A DNA stretch of 64,000 bases from Alloacidobacterium dinghuense (GCF_014274465.1 NZ_CP060394.1:4960001-5024000), one strand, 5' to 3'. Counted from the stretch's first letter, positions 27,160-36,688 are shown. Notes: generated by a model not told the origin, from the sequence alone. A program made the numbers and translations.

Positions 27160-28143
27160 ATGATCCGATACGGCATCCTTGGCTTCGGCCACCACGCAAG
27201 AAAACGCCTCATGCCTGCGTTTGCCGGAGCACAGGTTGCCGGCATGTGGCGGCGCGACCCAACGAAGGCGCGTGCCGACGCTCGTGAGTTCCACATCCCT
27301 CATGTTTTCGACACAGCCGAAGAGCTCTGTGCGTCTCCGGAGATCGACGCGGTCTTCGTCGTCTCGCCTGACGCTCTGCACCTGCCGCACGTTCTGCTTG
27401 CGGCGCAGCATGGCAAAGCCGTACTGTGCGAAAAGCCGCTGGGCATGAATGCCGCGGAAGTCGAGCAAATGCTCTTTGCCACGCGCGCCGCGGGCGTTGT
27501 CTTTGGTGTCGCGCAGAACATGCGCTACAACCAGAGCGCGCAGATCATCCGTGAATGGATCGCCGAAGGCCGCATCGGCCAGCCGTTGCTCGCACACTCG
27601 CAGTTCTGCTACGACGCCGAAAAGAGTCCGCGCGAATGGATCTATGATCCATCGCTTGCCACAGGTGGACCCATCGGCGACGTCGCCATTCATTGCCTCG
27701 ATGCTTTGCGCTTTGTCATGGCAACGGACATCACCGAAGTAAGCACGCTGGCGCGCAAAGATGCCCTGTCCGGCGCCGTCGAATCACACGCCGTCGTGAA
27801 CATGGGCTTCGGCAATGGAGCGATGGGAGCGGTGACGGTAACGACGCGAGGCTCTTACCGATCGCTGATTGAAATAACGGGCGAAACCGGCGTCATACTT
27901 TGCGAAAACGGCATGACCGTCGAACACCCTGTCGATGTCGTCCTCTATCGCCAGGATAAAGTCGCAGCACACCAGCGCGTTTCAAACGGCGATGCCTACA
28001 CGCGGATGATCGATGCATTCGCTGCTGCTGTGGAAGGTCGCGGAGAATACCTCGCGACAGGCGAAGATGGATTGCACAACCAGCGCGTGCTCGATGCAGC
28101 CTACAAGAGCTGGCATACAGGCACAAAACAAAGCGTGGAATAA
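27160..28143 (+). CDS. Gfo/Idh/MocA-family NAD(P)-dependent oxidoreductase
   Basis: 327 residues. N-terminal Rossmann fold with YGILGFGHHARKRLMPAF (about 4-21), then VVSPDALHLPHVLLAA (about 67-82) and the family signature CEKPLGMN (about 90-97). The C-terminal alpha/beta substrate domain has GGPIGDVAIHCLDALRF (about 168-184), with the usual catalytic Asp/His. Substrates in this family are sugars, inositols or related polyols; which one is not readable here. The gene ends at a strong bidirectional terminator. Confidence 0.87.
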   Translation: MIRYGILGFGHHARKRLMPAFAGAQVAGMWRRDPTKARADAREFHIPHVFDTAEELCASPEIDAVFVVSPDALHLPHVLLAAQHGKAVLCEKPLGMNAAEVEQMLFATRAAGVVFGVAQNMRYNQSAQIIREWIAEGRIGQPLLAHSQFCYDAEKSPREWIYDPSLATGGPIGDVAIHCLDALRFVMATDITEVSTLARKDALSGAVESHAVVNMGFGNGAMGAVTVTTRGSYRSLIEITGETGVILCENGMTVEHPVDVVLYRQDKVAAHQRVSNGDAYTRMIDAFAAAVEGRGEYLATGEDGLHNQRVLDAAYKSWHTGTKQSVE

Positions 28144-28165
28144 GAGTATTTCGCAGCAAGACAGA

Positions 28166-28200
28166 AAGAGGCGGAGCGCCATGCAAACGCTCCGCCTCTT
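28166..28200. terminator. Bidirectional intrinsic terminator
   Basis: Perfect 13-bp stem (AAGAGGCGGAGCG with CGCTCCGCCTCTT) and a 9-base loop between the convergent oxidoreductase and TonB-receptor genes. T-rich sequence follows on the plus side (CTTTT) and CTTTC on the minus side, so it can end both transcripts. Confidence 0.85.
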
Positions 28201-28203
28201 CTT

Positions 28204-30936
28204 TTAGAAGGAAAAGGTGATCTGTCCGGTGACTGTGCGCGGCGTCACATAATGGGTGCCGCTGAAGGTGGAGAGGAAGTTGTAGAGCGCGTATTTGTTG
28301 GTCACGTTGACAGCCGTAATGCGTGCGCCCCACCGGAAGCGATCGCCATTGAAAATGTTGTCTTCTCCGGCGGACATATCGAAAAGGCTGCGCGGCTGAA
28401 TGCGTGGTGGATTCTTGTCGTCATTCTCCGTCCCCGGCGCGGGAATCTTCACCAGGGTGGAAGTCAGACCATTCGCATCGCATTGTGTAAACCCTGATGT
28501 TGGCGTTGCCCGCACGCCATCGCAGGCGAGTCCAGCCTGAAACTGTTGGTCAGGAGTAAGGCCGCTCAGCAGGATTCCCGGCTGTCCGTTCGGTAGTGTG
28601 ATCGACGTTGGACCGCAACCGCTGTTCGGATCGGTCACGTTATAGCAGGGCACCGATCCTGCAACCAGACCGCTGTCATACCGCCAATTGAAGCCGAACC
28701 AGGTGCTCTTGCGAAACGGCAGCTGGTACTGGATATGCGTGGTCTGATTGAAACGCTCGTCGTGATCGATGCGGAATGGATAACCGCTCTGTCCCACGGT
28801 CGCACCGGCTCCGCCGTTCTGCGGCGGGAAGAAGCGTGCCGCCACCGACGACATGACCACAAACGCGCTGATGCCGTGATTGGCGGGCATATCCGCGCGC
28901 AGGGTGAAGCCCGGGATCTTGGAGTTATGCCAGCTGATGGGGAAGGTGATCGGTGTGTTTCCGAGCACGCTGAAGTCCCATGAGCCGTGCGTGTACTTCC
29001 AGATGTAGTCGCCGCTTATGACGAGAAATTTGCCAAATGCCTGTTGCAGTCCGGCATGAAACTCATTGCGGAAACCCGGCGGCAAGCTGCTCGATACTCC
29101 GGGCGTGCAGAGAAGCAGAGGTGAAAGCACGGGATTGACGCATCCCTCGCTCGACAGGATCAGATTTTCATTGAAAGGAGTTTCAAGCGTTCTTGCATAG
29201 GAGATGCGCAGCACCGTATTCGTCGGCTTGATGCTGTATGCAACTCCAAGACGAGGTTCCGCCTGGCTTGCGGTGGTCAGCCCGTTGTACAGATCGCCGC
29301 GAATACCGAGGTTGAAGAGCCAGTGTCCGACCGTGAGCTGATCTTCCAGATACATCGCGAGTTCTTTCACATCCGCGTGACCGAGGAAGTTGTAGAGGCT
29401 CCCCGCGCGCGTCAGGTCATACGGCAACAGGACAGGATTGAACGGCGTCGCCGTGACATTTGGATTCGACCCGTTGTTCGGAAAGAGCCCGGCGGCAGCG
29501 CATTGCGAAGGGTCGGTAAAGCCACTCACCGGATTCCCATTTGCATCCACACAGGGCGCGTTGAATGTCGGGTTGACGATACCGAGCGCATCATTCTCGT
29601 GAAGGAAGGTCTGTTGATAGGCCGCGCCTGCCTTGAAATTTTGGATACCCTTCACGTAGGAAATATCTCCATGCACGCCGGCGTTGAGCAACGTGCGCCT
29701 TTGACCGATGCTCTCTTGTTGAATCGGCCCGAGATCGGCCAACGGATCGCTGCTCGGAAAGTAGTTATATGCGTCCTTCCTGACAAACGCGCCGAGATTA
29801 AGGACTGAGTATTGGCTGACCAATCGCGTGTACGTCGGTGAAATGTTGTAGGTTTCGATCTTGGATTTCTGATCGGTTTCGCCCAGGCTGTTGCCGAACT
29901 GGTCCAGAACATTCAGGTTGTCATACGCGTTTGGCGTCTGAAACCACGAGCGGCTGTAGGCCAGGTTGAGATGCAGCGAATCCTTTTGCGTAAGTTGATA
30001 GTCCACCCGATCAAAGATGTTCTGTTCGTTTCCCTTGTCATGGAAAACAAAAAACTCCGGCGGATCGAGGAAGCGGCTCGTCTTCATTCCGCTAGCAGCA
30101 ATAAAGTTTCCCCAGTTCGTGCCACCATAGCCCAGGTCGAATCCAGCGGTGGCGGAGCCAAAGTTCCCATAGGACGTGTAGATGCTGCCGGTCGGCTTGG
30201 TCATCCCCTGCCCCGAGCGCGTCGTAACCTTGATTACCAGACTGGTCTTGTCGCCATATTCAGCGGGCGGAGCGCCGTCGATGACTTCCAATGACTGAAT
30301 CGACTCCTCGGGAATCTGATTGGAAAAAACCTTGCTCTGCTGGTCGGTGATTGCCTGACCGTCCACATTGAACGAATTCGAGGCATGGTCGCCAAGGCCG
30401 TGGAACAGACCGTTCGAGTCTGCCGCGACGCCCGGCGATGACAGCGTCACCAGCGAGCTCACAGATGACGATGCACTCTCGACCGGCAGCTTATCAATCA
30501 GGTCACGATCGATGTCGGTGTGCATGGTCGAATCATTTTCGACCAGGTCTTCGCCACCGGTAACAACAACCGTGTTTGTCGCGGTTCCGACCGCGAGGCT
30601 GACATTCGCAGCAACAGGCACAACGGAAACAACATCCACATCCTGCGCAGCGTTGTTGAAGCCGTTCATTGTAACCGTCAGGTGATACGGATTGAAAGGC
30701 ACGTTGGGAAACTGGAAGCGTCCCTGTTTGTCTGTCTTGACCGTGCGCTCGTACTGGCTGACGACGTTGTGAAGAGCGACCGTGGCGCCGGGGACAACTG
30801 CGCCGCTGGGGTCAGTAACTGTACCGTTGATCGTACCCGAGTTGCCGGTAGACTGCGCGAAGAGTGCGCTCGATAAAAAGGCAATACCGCAGATCCCGAG
30901 GGATGCGGAAACGATGCGACGTAAAAACGTGCGCAT
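28204..30936 (-). CDS. TonB-dependent receptor with carboxypeptidase-regulatory-like N-domain
   Basis: 910-residue outer-membrane receptor of the acidobacterial 'Oar-like' type. Signal peptide (about 1-27), then a CarboxypepD_reg-like beta-sandwich (about 30-115; GTINGTVTDPSGAVVPGATV), a plug (about 125-250; QIPEESIQSLEVIDGAPPAEYGDK) and a beta-barrel ending in ...GQITFSF with the terminal Phe needed for outer-membrane insertion. It is shorter than the about 1,100-1,200 residues common in this group. A GGAGG ribosome site lies 11 bases ahead of the ATG. A small His/Cys protein gene precedes it on the same strand, and the TonB-ExbBD energiser lies 4 kb away. The ligand is unknown. Confidence 0.9.
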   Translation of the reverse strand: MRTFLRRIVSASLGICGIAFLSSALFAQSTGNSGTINGTVTDPSGAVVPGATVALHNVVSQYERTVKTDKQGRFQFPNVPFNPYHLTVTMNGFNNAAQDVDVVSVVPVAANVSLAVGTATNTVVVTGGEDLVENDSTMHTDIDRDLIDKLPVESASSSVSSLVTLSSPGVAADSNGLFHGLGDHASNSFNVDGQAITDQQSKVFSNQIPEESIQSLEVIDGAPPAEYGDKTSLVIKVTTRSGQGMTKPTGSIYTSYGNFGSATAGFDLGYGGTNWGNFIAASGMKTSRFLDPPEFFVFHDKGNEQNIFDRVDYQLTQKDSLHLNLAYSRSWFQTPNAYDNLNVLDQFGNSLGETDQKSKIETYNISPTYTRLVSQYSVLNLGAFVRKDAYNYFPSSDPLADLGPIQQESIGQRRTLLNAGVHGDISYVKGIQNFKAGAAYQQTFLHENDALGIVNPTFNAPCVDANGNPVSGFTDPSQCAAAGLFPNNGSNPNVTATPFNPVLLPYDLTRAGSLYNFLGHADVKELAMYLEDQLTVGHWLFNLGIRGDLYNGLTTASQAEPRLGVAYSIKPTNTVLRISYARTLETPFNENLILSSEGCVNPVLSPLLLCTPGVSSSLPPGFRNEFHAGLQQAFGKFLVISGDYIWKYTHGSWDFSVLGNTPITFPISWHNSKIPGFTLRADMPANHGISAFVVMSSVAARFFPPQNGGAGATVGQSGYPFRIDHDERFNQTTHIQYQLPFRKSTWFGFNWRYDSGLVAGSVPCYNVTDPNSGCGPTSITLPNGQPGILLSGLTPDQQFQAGLACDGVRATPTSGFTQCDANGLTSTLVKIPAPGTENDDKNPPRIQPRSLFDMSAGEDNIFNGDRFRWGARITAVNVTNKYALYNFLSTFSGTHYVTPRTVTGQITFSF

Positions 30937-30986
30937 AAATAAAGACCTCCGAAGAACTTGTTATGTGGCCCGGATGAAACGCTGAA

Positions 30987-31292
30987 TTAAGCAGCGATCG
31001 GAGACACGGGCGGAGGCCGATTTGCGAGTTTGTGGAGAAATTTCTGGCGGGGCCGTTCTAAAGGCTTTTCTGCGGCAACGCGCCATACGGGATGGATCGC
31101 TACGGCTACCGTGATCAGAGAAACCGTCTGCACCACGTGGTGCGCCGTGTTACACAGCGAGCAGCCTTCGTGATCTACCTGTCCGATGGGATGCGCGTGC
31201 ACGACCTGAACGAAGCCAGCCAGAAGGACAAGGGCGACGCAGAAGATTGCGAGCGAAGCCGCCCACGACCGCTGAAATCGCTTTTTGTCCAT
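30987..31292 (-). CDS. Small secreted or membrane-anchored His/Cys protein
   Basis: 101 residues from ATG 31292; a longer frame to 31325 would begin inside the promoter found at 31314-31342, so the shorter start is preferred. N-terminal helix (about 8-32), then a short segment HAHPIGQVDHEGCSLCNTAHH carrying several histidines and a CxxC, then a second hydrophobic stretch (about 56-75) and a basic, Pro-rich tail. It resembles small DUF2946-like proteins found beside TonB receptors in many bacteria. Metal binding is inferred from the His/CxxC cluster. It ends 51 bases before the TonB receptor, so the two are probably cotranscribed. Confidence 0.65.
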   Translation of the reverse strand: MDKKRFQRSWAASLAIFCVALVLLAGFVQVVHAHPIGQVDHEGCSLCNTAHHVVQTVSLITVAVAIHPVWRVAAEKPLERPRQKFLHKLANRPPPVSPIAA

Positions 31293-31313
31293 GAAAACAC
31301 GCACGTTAGCTTG

Positions 31314-31342
31314 ACTATAAAGCACAATTACCCGAATCGCAA
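31314..31342 (-). promoter_or_regulatory. Sigma-70-type promoter for the His/Cys protein-TonB receptor unit
   Basis: On the minus strand TTGCGA (31342-31337), 17-base spacer, TATAGT (31319-31314). The predicted transcript start is near 31307, 15 bases before the ATG at 31292. Confidence 0.6.
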
Positions 31343-31488
31343 AACGCCTTCGGGCTGCATCCGCACGTAAATCCGCATGAAAAGCGGGAGTAATTGTCAG
31401 ATAATGCGGGCCTTCCGGCTCACGTGGGTGAGGTTTCTCTATGGAATGAATTTTGATCGCCGCAAAAGAGATGGCTTATGCGAAAAGC

Positions 31489-31992
31489 TTATTCGATAAC
31501 TGCAAGCACGTCCCCGGCGGCAACCGTTTCACCGGCCTCAACCCGGAGTTGAACTACTTTGCCCGCCTTTGGCGATTTCAATTCGTTCTGCATCTTCATT
31601 GCCTCGATCACTACGATGCCCTGATGTGCTTCGACCATATCGCCGACGTTGGCCAGCAGGCGGACGACGCGGCCCGGCATCGGTGCACTCACAGGCTTAG
31701 GGCCTTCCGCGCCGCCATGTCTGCTGCGGCGCGACTTCAAAGAACGCGGATCATCAAGCCGATACGGCAGGCGCTTGCCGCCCATGTGGAGCACTGTGCC
31801 TTCGGGGCTCTCTTCAAGCACGCAGCGATAGGATTTTCCGTCGATGTGCAGCGAGAGCACGCCGGGACGAAGCATTTCCGCACTCACGCTGAGTTCCGGC
31901 TCGCCATCGATGCTTGCGTGATATTGTCCATCCTCGCCCTGCGTCAGTTCGATCTGCCGCAACTCGCCGCCCATCTCAATCTGGAGCATCAT
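31489..31992 (-). CDS. Biotinyl carrier subunit of an acyl-CoA carboxylase
   Basis: 167 residues starting at the ATG that overlaps the biotin-carboxylase stop (ATGA). A poorly conserved N-terminal half (about 1-90) is followed by a biotinyl domain with PMPGRVVRLLANVGD (about 104-118) and the biotin-attachment motif VIEAMKMQNEL, whose Lys receives biotin. It is longer than fatty-acid AccB of the E. coli type. The layout fits the carrier of propionyl-/methylcrotonyl-/acetyl-CoA carboxylases. No carboxyltransferase gene lies in the window. Confidence 0.88.
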   Translation of the reverse strand: MMLQIEMGGELRQIELTQGEDGQYHASIDGEPELSVSAEMLRPGVLSLHIDGKSYRCVLEESPEGTVLHMGGKRLPYRLDDPRSLKSRRSRHGGAEGPKPVSAPMPGRVVRLLANVGDMVEAHQGIVVIEAMKMQNELKSPKAGKVVQLRVEAGETVAAGDVLAVIE

Positions 31993-33533
31993 GCGCGCAG
32001 CCCCTCGCGTCGCGCCGCACTCTTCCAACCGCTCACGTCTGCCTTCCCGTTATCGGAGTTCGTGCGACTCCCATTCGTTCCGTTGCCATTTGCCGGCCGC
32101 ATGCTTTCGAAGACGGCGGCTGCGATGAGCGCCGCATGATGCGAATCGGTCCCAGCTTCACGATGCATGCCATTCGCAAGAAGCAGCCGGTCAAGATAAC
32201 CAGTGTCGATGCGCGCCGCCTGGAAATCGGCATCGTTGAGGATGCGGCGGAAGAGACCGAGGTTCGAACGGATGCCCCCGATCACATATTCGTCAAGGGC
32301 GCGCAATAAGCGCGCAATACACGCTTCGCGCGTCGGCGCATAGGCGATCAGTTTCGAAAGCATCGGGTCGTAGTCGAGCGGCACCACCCAGCCTTCGTAA
32401 ATTCCAGAATCTTCGCGAATGCCCGGCCCTCCCGGCTGCAGAAGGCGGGTGATCTTTCCCGGTGAAGGGAAAAAGCCGTTCTCGGGATCTTCGGCGTAGA
32501 GGCGACATTCGATCGCATGTCCACGCAGGCGAATCTCTTCCTGCTTGAATGGCAGCGGCTCTCCCTGCACAATACGAATCTGCAGATGCACTAGATCGAG
32601 CCCGGTCACGAGTTCTGTGACCGGATGCTCCACCTGAAGACGCGTATTCATTTCGAGGAAATAAAAATTGCGAGCTTCATCAACCAGGAATTCCACCGTG
32701 CCTGCATTCGTGTATCCCGCCGACTTGGCAAGCTGCACCGCAGCCTCGCCCATGCGCCGGCGCAGATCCTCGTCCACAATTGCAGACGGAGCTTCTTCGA
32801 TCACTTTCTGATGGCGTCGTTGCACGGAGCATTCACGCTCGCCGAGTGAGACGCAGTTGCCATGCTCATCGGCCAGCACCTGTATCTCGATGTGCCGTGG
32901 TCGCTCGATGAGCTTTTCAAGATAAACCTCGCCCGAACCGAAGGACCGTTCAGCCTCACTGGAGGCCGAACTGAAAGCATCGCGCAGTTCGTTCTTTGAG
33001 AGAACCGCGCGCATGCCTTTGCCTCCGCCCCCCGCTGCTGCCTTAAGCATTACGGGATAGCCAATCTCCTCAGCAACGGCATACGCTTCGTCGAGCGAAG
33101 GCAGCCCCTTCACAGAGCCGGGCGTGCGCGGCATGCCCGTGGCATCCGCTGCCTGGCGGGCACGTGTCTTTGAGCCCAGCGCACGCATCGCGTTCGCCGG
33201 CGGTCCGATAAATTTGATGCCTGCGTTTTCGCAAGCTTCGGCAAAGCTGGCGTTTTCGGAGAGAAACCCATAACCCGGATGAATTGCCTGCGCTCCCGAT
33301 TTCCTGGCGACATCAAGGATCAAGTCACCGCGCAGATATGACTCCGTCGCAGGAGCAGGCCCCAGGCGATACGCTTCATCCGCTTCGAGGACATGCAGAG
33401 CGGCGCGGTCAACATCGGAGTAGACAGCGACGGTCGCGATCCCAAGTTCGCGACACGCCCGTAGAATACGAAGCGCGATTTCGCCGCGATTGGCGATCAG
33501 AATTTTACGAATGGCTGGTTGAGGATTCGACAC
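31989..33533 (-). CDS. accC: Biotin carboxylase subunit of an acyl-CoA carboxylase
   Basis: 514 residues from GTG 33533. The open frame reaches 33569, but that part lies in the terminator of the upstream gene. ATP-grasp enzyme that carboxylates biotin: RKILIANRGEIALRI (about 9-23), the glycine-rich ATP loop AAAGGGGKGMR (about 156-166), HIEIQVLAD (about 203), EFLVDEARNFYFLEMNTRLQVEHPVTE (split around the catalytic EMN at about 284) and a C-terminal domain. A variable tail rich in Asn/Gly (NGNGTNGSRTNSDNG) follows before the stop. Coupled by ATGA to the biotinyl carrier gene. Confidence 0.92.
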   Translation of the reverse strand: MSNPQPAIRKILIANRGEIALRILRACRELGIATVAVYSDVDRAALHVLEADEAYRLGPAPATESYLRGDLILDVARKSGAQAIHPGYGFLSENASFAEACENAGIKFIGPPANAMRALGSKTRARQAADATGMPRTPGSVKGLPSLDEAYAVAEEIGYPVMLKAAAGGGGKGMRAVLSKNELRDAFSSASSEAERSFGSGEVYLEKLIERPRHIEIQVLADEHGNCVSLGERECSVQRRHQKVIEEAPSAIVDEDLRRRMGEAAVQLAKSAGYTNAGTVEFLVDEARNFYFLEMNTRLQVEHPVTELVTGLDLVHLQIRIVQGEPLPFKQEEIRLRGHAIECRLYAEDPENGFFPSPGKITRLLQPGGPGIREDSGIYEGWVVPLDYDPMLSKLIAYAPTREACIARLLRALDEYVIGGIRSNLGLFRRILNDADFQAARIDTGYLDRLLLANGMHREAGTDSHHAALIAAAVFESMRPANGNGTNGSRTNSDNGKADVSGWKSAARREGLRA

Positions 33534-33555
33534 GGCAACACAGGATTTTAGATGG

Positions 33556-33579
33556 AAAAGCCTCCGCATGACCGGAGGC
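33556..33579 (-). terminator. Intrinsic terminator of the TPR lipoprotein gene
   Basis: On the minus strand GCCTCCG, 6-base loop, CGGAGGC, then TTTTCC. It begins 24 bases after the TPR gene stop, and its position argues that the biotin carboxylase starts at GTG 33533 rather than further upstream. Confidence 0.7.
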
Positions 33580-33602
33580 CTTCCCGTTGAACGCTTACAA
33601 GC

Positions 33603-34433
33603 TTACTTTGAATTGTCCAAAACAACGCCGCCCGGCACCTGAGCGTTCTTCTTCTCTTCGTTTGCCTTGCGCGTGCCCATGGCCTTATCACGCCATTGTC
33701 CGGCCTGATCCAGGTCTTCCTTGCGGGCCTGATCGTTGCCACATTCCAGCGTAGCCTTCTGGCGGTACATGAGGTTCATATAGGCCATGGCGTCGTCATA
33801 GGTTGGCCGAATATCCAGAGCCTTCTGCAAATACTGCAAGCCTTCGTTGACGATAGTCGTGTTCTGGTCTACCAGCTTCTTGCACACATCCTTCGGCATC
33901 TTCGGATTGCCGTCGCCGCCATCCTGCATGCCGACGCCCGTGAGAGCCGTGACAGCATTCTTGTGCGCTACGCCCCAGTCAATCACGCCGATCGTATACG
34001 CCGCCTCTGCATCTTGCGGATCAACGGCGAGCACCTTCTGCTGCCACTCCTTGGCTTTGTCGAACTCGTCGATCTGGAAGTAAAGGCCGGCAATCCCCTT
34101 GAGACTGCCGACGTCCTTGGGATCCTTATCGAGAACTTCCTGAAACCCTTGAACGGCCATGTTCGCATTCTTCAGATTTTCGGGTGTCTTCAAATCGGGA
34201 ACAACCTGCTGCGCATATGCCGTCGCGAGATACAAACGCGCCATAGGTAAGCTGGGATCGAGATTCACCGCTTGCTGAAAATGGCCAATTGCCTCTTCAT
34301 ATCTGGCATTTTTGTAGGACGCGACGCCCTTGTTCAACTGATCGCGAGCCTTGAGGCGGCTGCACCCGGTCACCATGGTCAGCATCGCCAGGAACGCGGC
34401 CGCCAATACCGGAAAACGTGCGATTCGGTTCAT
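33603..34433 (-). CDS. TPR-repeat lipoprotein
   Basis: 276 residues from ATG 34433, with AAGGAG about 12 bases upstream; an ATG nine codons earlier lies ahead of that ribosome site. The signal peptide ends in the lipobox MVTGC. At least three TPR-like helical pairs are visible: NKGVASYKNARYEEAIGHFQ (about 35-54), VQGFQEVLDKDPKDVGSLKG (about 95-114) and KEWQQKVLAVDPQDAEAAYT (about 128-147). The C-terminal part is charged. It probably acts as a periplasmic scaffold in envelope assembly; no partner can be named. Confidence 0.85.
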   Translation of the reverse strand: MNRIARFPVLAAAFLAMLTMVTGCSRLKARDQLNKGVASYKNARYEEAIGHFQQAVNLDPSLPMARLYLATAYAQQVVPDLKTPENLKNANMAVQGFQEVLDKDPKDVGSLKGIAGLYFQIDEFDKAKEWQQKVLAVDPQDAEAAYTIGVIDWGVAHKNAVTALTGVGMQDGGDGNPKMPKDVCKKLVDQNTTIVNEGLQYLQKALDIRPTYDDAMAYMNLMYRQKATLECGNDQARKEDLDQAGQWRDKAMGTRKANEEKKNAQVPGGVVLDNSK

Positions 34434-34742
34434 TCTGTCTCTTATCTCCTTTGATCGCATGATCGCCAGCTTACGCCCAACACAGCAAAAGCAGCATCTC
34501 GGATTCTTGTGAGTCTACTCTTTCAGAATAGGCTTTCTCAAAATTTTTTCGATCCGCACGGCCTTAACGCAGGCACATGAATTCTACTCTTGCTCCGAAC
34601 CGCGTACAGCTTTGGGATGCATCGAAAAGTCTCTGCGCAGTGATTGTAATTGGTTTCTGCCGTATGACAAGTCTATGTTCGGCAGGCATCTAATGCTGAG
34701 CATGACTGGGAGAGCCGCACGCCAGCGGGGAAAAGGCGAGCC
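34434..34742. other. Non-coding stretch between exbD and the TPR gene
   Basis: About 309 bases that should hold the promoter of the TPR lipoprotein gene. No clear promoter, RNA or repeat recognised. Confidence 0.4.
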
Positions 34743-35180
34743 TTATTGGCCCGCCTCAATCTTCGGGGTGATCAGACCGATGTGGTCTACGCCAACTGCG
34801 TGGGCAATGTCTACCACTTCCGCTACTGACGTGAAATTCAGATCCGGATCGCCCTTGATGAACATCACCTTTTCGGCGCGTGCTGCATAAATCGCGTCGA
34901 GCCGGGTGCGCAAATCAGTCTTGGCCACATCATCCTGATTGATCTTGTAAGACGGAGCACCACCGTGGGCCGCGAGAATCGAGACGACGATGGTGCGGTC
35001 ATTCGGCTGCTCCTGTTGCGGATTCTTCGGGGGCTGAGGAACAAGTGCGTCCAGGCCCTTCGGCGTCACCGGCACGATGACCATGAAGATGATCAGCAGC
35101 ACGAGCATGACATCGATCAGAGGGGTAATGTTGATATCGGCATTCAGTCCGCCTGGACCACTGCCACTTCCCATTGCCAT
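34743..35180 (-). CDS. exbD: ExbD/TolR-family biopolymer transport protein (second copy)
   Basis: 145 residues: a short cytosolic start, one transmembrane helix (about 19-40) beginning NITPLIDVMLVLLIIFMV, whose conserved Asp carries protons in ExbD/TolR, and a periplasmic domain with DPDLNFTSVAEVVDIAHAVG (about 112-131). It pairs with ExbB to energise TonB. Last gene of tonB-exbB-exbD-exbD. The two ExbD copies are divergent, so they may form a mixed complex or serve different partners. Confidence 0.92.
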   Translation of the reverse strand: MAMGSGSGPGGLNADINITPLIDVMLVLLIIFMVIVPVTPKGLDALVPQPPKNPQQEQPNDRTIVVSILAAHGGAPSYKINQDDVAKTDLRTRLDAIYAARAEKVMFIKGDPDLNFTSVAEVVDIAHAVGVDHIGLITPKIEAGQ

Positions 35181-35214
35181 AAGTCAGTTCCTCATTTCTC
35201 CTATGCGTTGCGAA

Positions 35215-35670
<456 letters not shown>

Positions 35671-35768
35671 TCCTGTACTCCCCCCTGATTCGGGTACGGA
35701 TCCATTTTCCGACCGGGCTTTCAGATCGGGCTTCCTTCAGGCCGCGTGTTCATCTTCAAAACCGCCCC

Positions 35769-35797
35769 GGAGCGGGGCCTTTAATTGGCCCCGCTCC
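35769..35797 (-). other. Strong hairpin between exbB and exbD
   Basis: Perfect 11-bp GC-rich stem (GGAGCGGGGCC with GGCCCCGCTCC) and a 7-base loop in the 166-base exbB-exbD gap. No T-run follows, so it looks like an mRNA-processing or stabilising stem, or a partial attenuator that sets different levels of ExbB and ExbD. Confidence 0.6.
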
Positions 35798-35836
35798 AGC
35801 GCGCAAGATTCTCGCCACCGAGTGCGTTTCCGCCGT

Positions 35837-36574
35837 TTAGCGGCGGCCGCCCTGCTTCAGGAAGTAATCGATCAGTTCGCTTGAGGAGTTGTCCATCTCG
35901 ACGTCAAACGCTTCTACCTTGTTGGTGAAGTAGTTGAACGTCATAACAGCGGGGATGGCAACCAGCAGACCCATGGCGGTGGTAACCAGGGCTTCCGAAA
36001 TACCGCCGGCGACCGCGCCGATGCCCGAAGTCTTCTGCGTGGCGATCTGACGGAATGCGTTCAGAATACCGACGACCGTTCCGAACAGCCCGATAAACGG
36101 AGCCGTCGAGCCAATCGTGGCAAGACCGCCAAGACCGCGTTTCAGTTTCGCGTGGACAATGGCTTCCGCCCGCTCCAGCGCGCGCTTTGAAGACTCGATC
36201 TGGTCCTCGGACACCGCGCCGCCGCTTCCATAGTTGCGGAACTCCTGGAGCCCGGCAGTCACTACTTCAGCCAGGTGCGACTTCTTGTTGCGGTCAGCGA
36301 CCTTTACCGCCTCATCCAGCTTGCCTTCCTTCAGGGCGCCGGCAACGCGCGGAGCGAATTCACGCGACTGCTTGCGGGCAGCGTTGAAATAAAGCCAGCG
36401 ATCGATCATGACGGCCAGCGACCAGATCGACATGATGAACAGAATGATGACGACAGCCTTGGCCAGATAGCCCATGTTGTTCCACAGATCGAGCGGGCTG
36501 AAACCCACTGTCTGCTCCTGGAAAAAGGCCAACGAAGTCGGATGAATTGCTTGTGTGAGATGAGCGAGAATCAC
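35837..36574 (-). CDS. exbB: ExbB/TolQ/MotA-family proton channel protein
   Basis: 245 residues. Helix 1 is at about 35-58 (AKAVVIILFIMSIWSLAVMI). The MotA_ExbB domain has IGSTAPFIGLFGTVVGILNAF (split across helix 2, about 153-173) and ISEALVTTAMGLLVAIPAVM (helix 3, about 189-208). It forms the inner-membrane motor with ExbD that drives TonB. It lies 114 bases behind tonB, with a good GGAGGAAA ribosome site. Confidence 0.94.
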   Translation of the reverse strand: MILAHLTQAIHPTSLAFFQEQTVGFSPLDLWNNMGYLAKAVVIILFIMSIWSLAVMIDRWLYFNAARKQSREFAPRVAGALKEGKLDEAVKVADRNKKSHLAEVVTAGLQEFRNYGSGGAVSEDQIESSKRALERAEAIVHAKLKRGLGGLATIGSTAPFIGLFGTVVGILNAFRQIATQKTSGIGAVAGGISEALVTTAMGLLVAIPAVMTFNYFTNKVEAFDVEMDNSSSELIDYFLKQGGRR

Positions 36575-36688
36575 TTGGATCTTTCCTCCTGAGGAGTTTT
36601 CTTCTTTAGGGAAAACCTGCGCGAAATACCTACGGTTTACCTCTTCGCTTTACGTTCTGCCGAGAGGCCGGATGATGAAGTACGTGCA

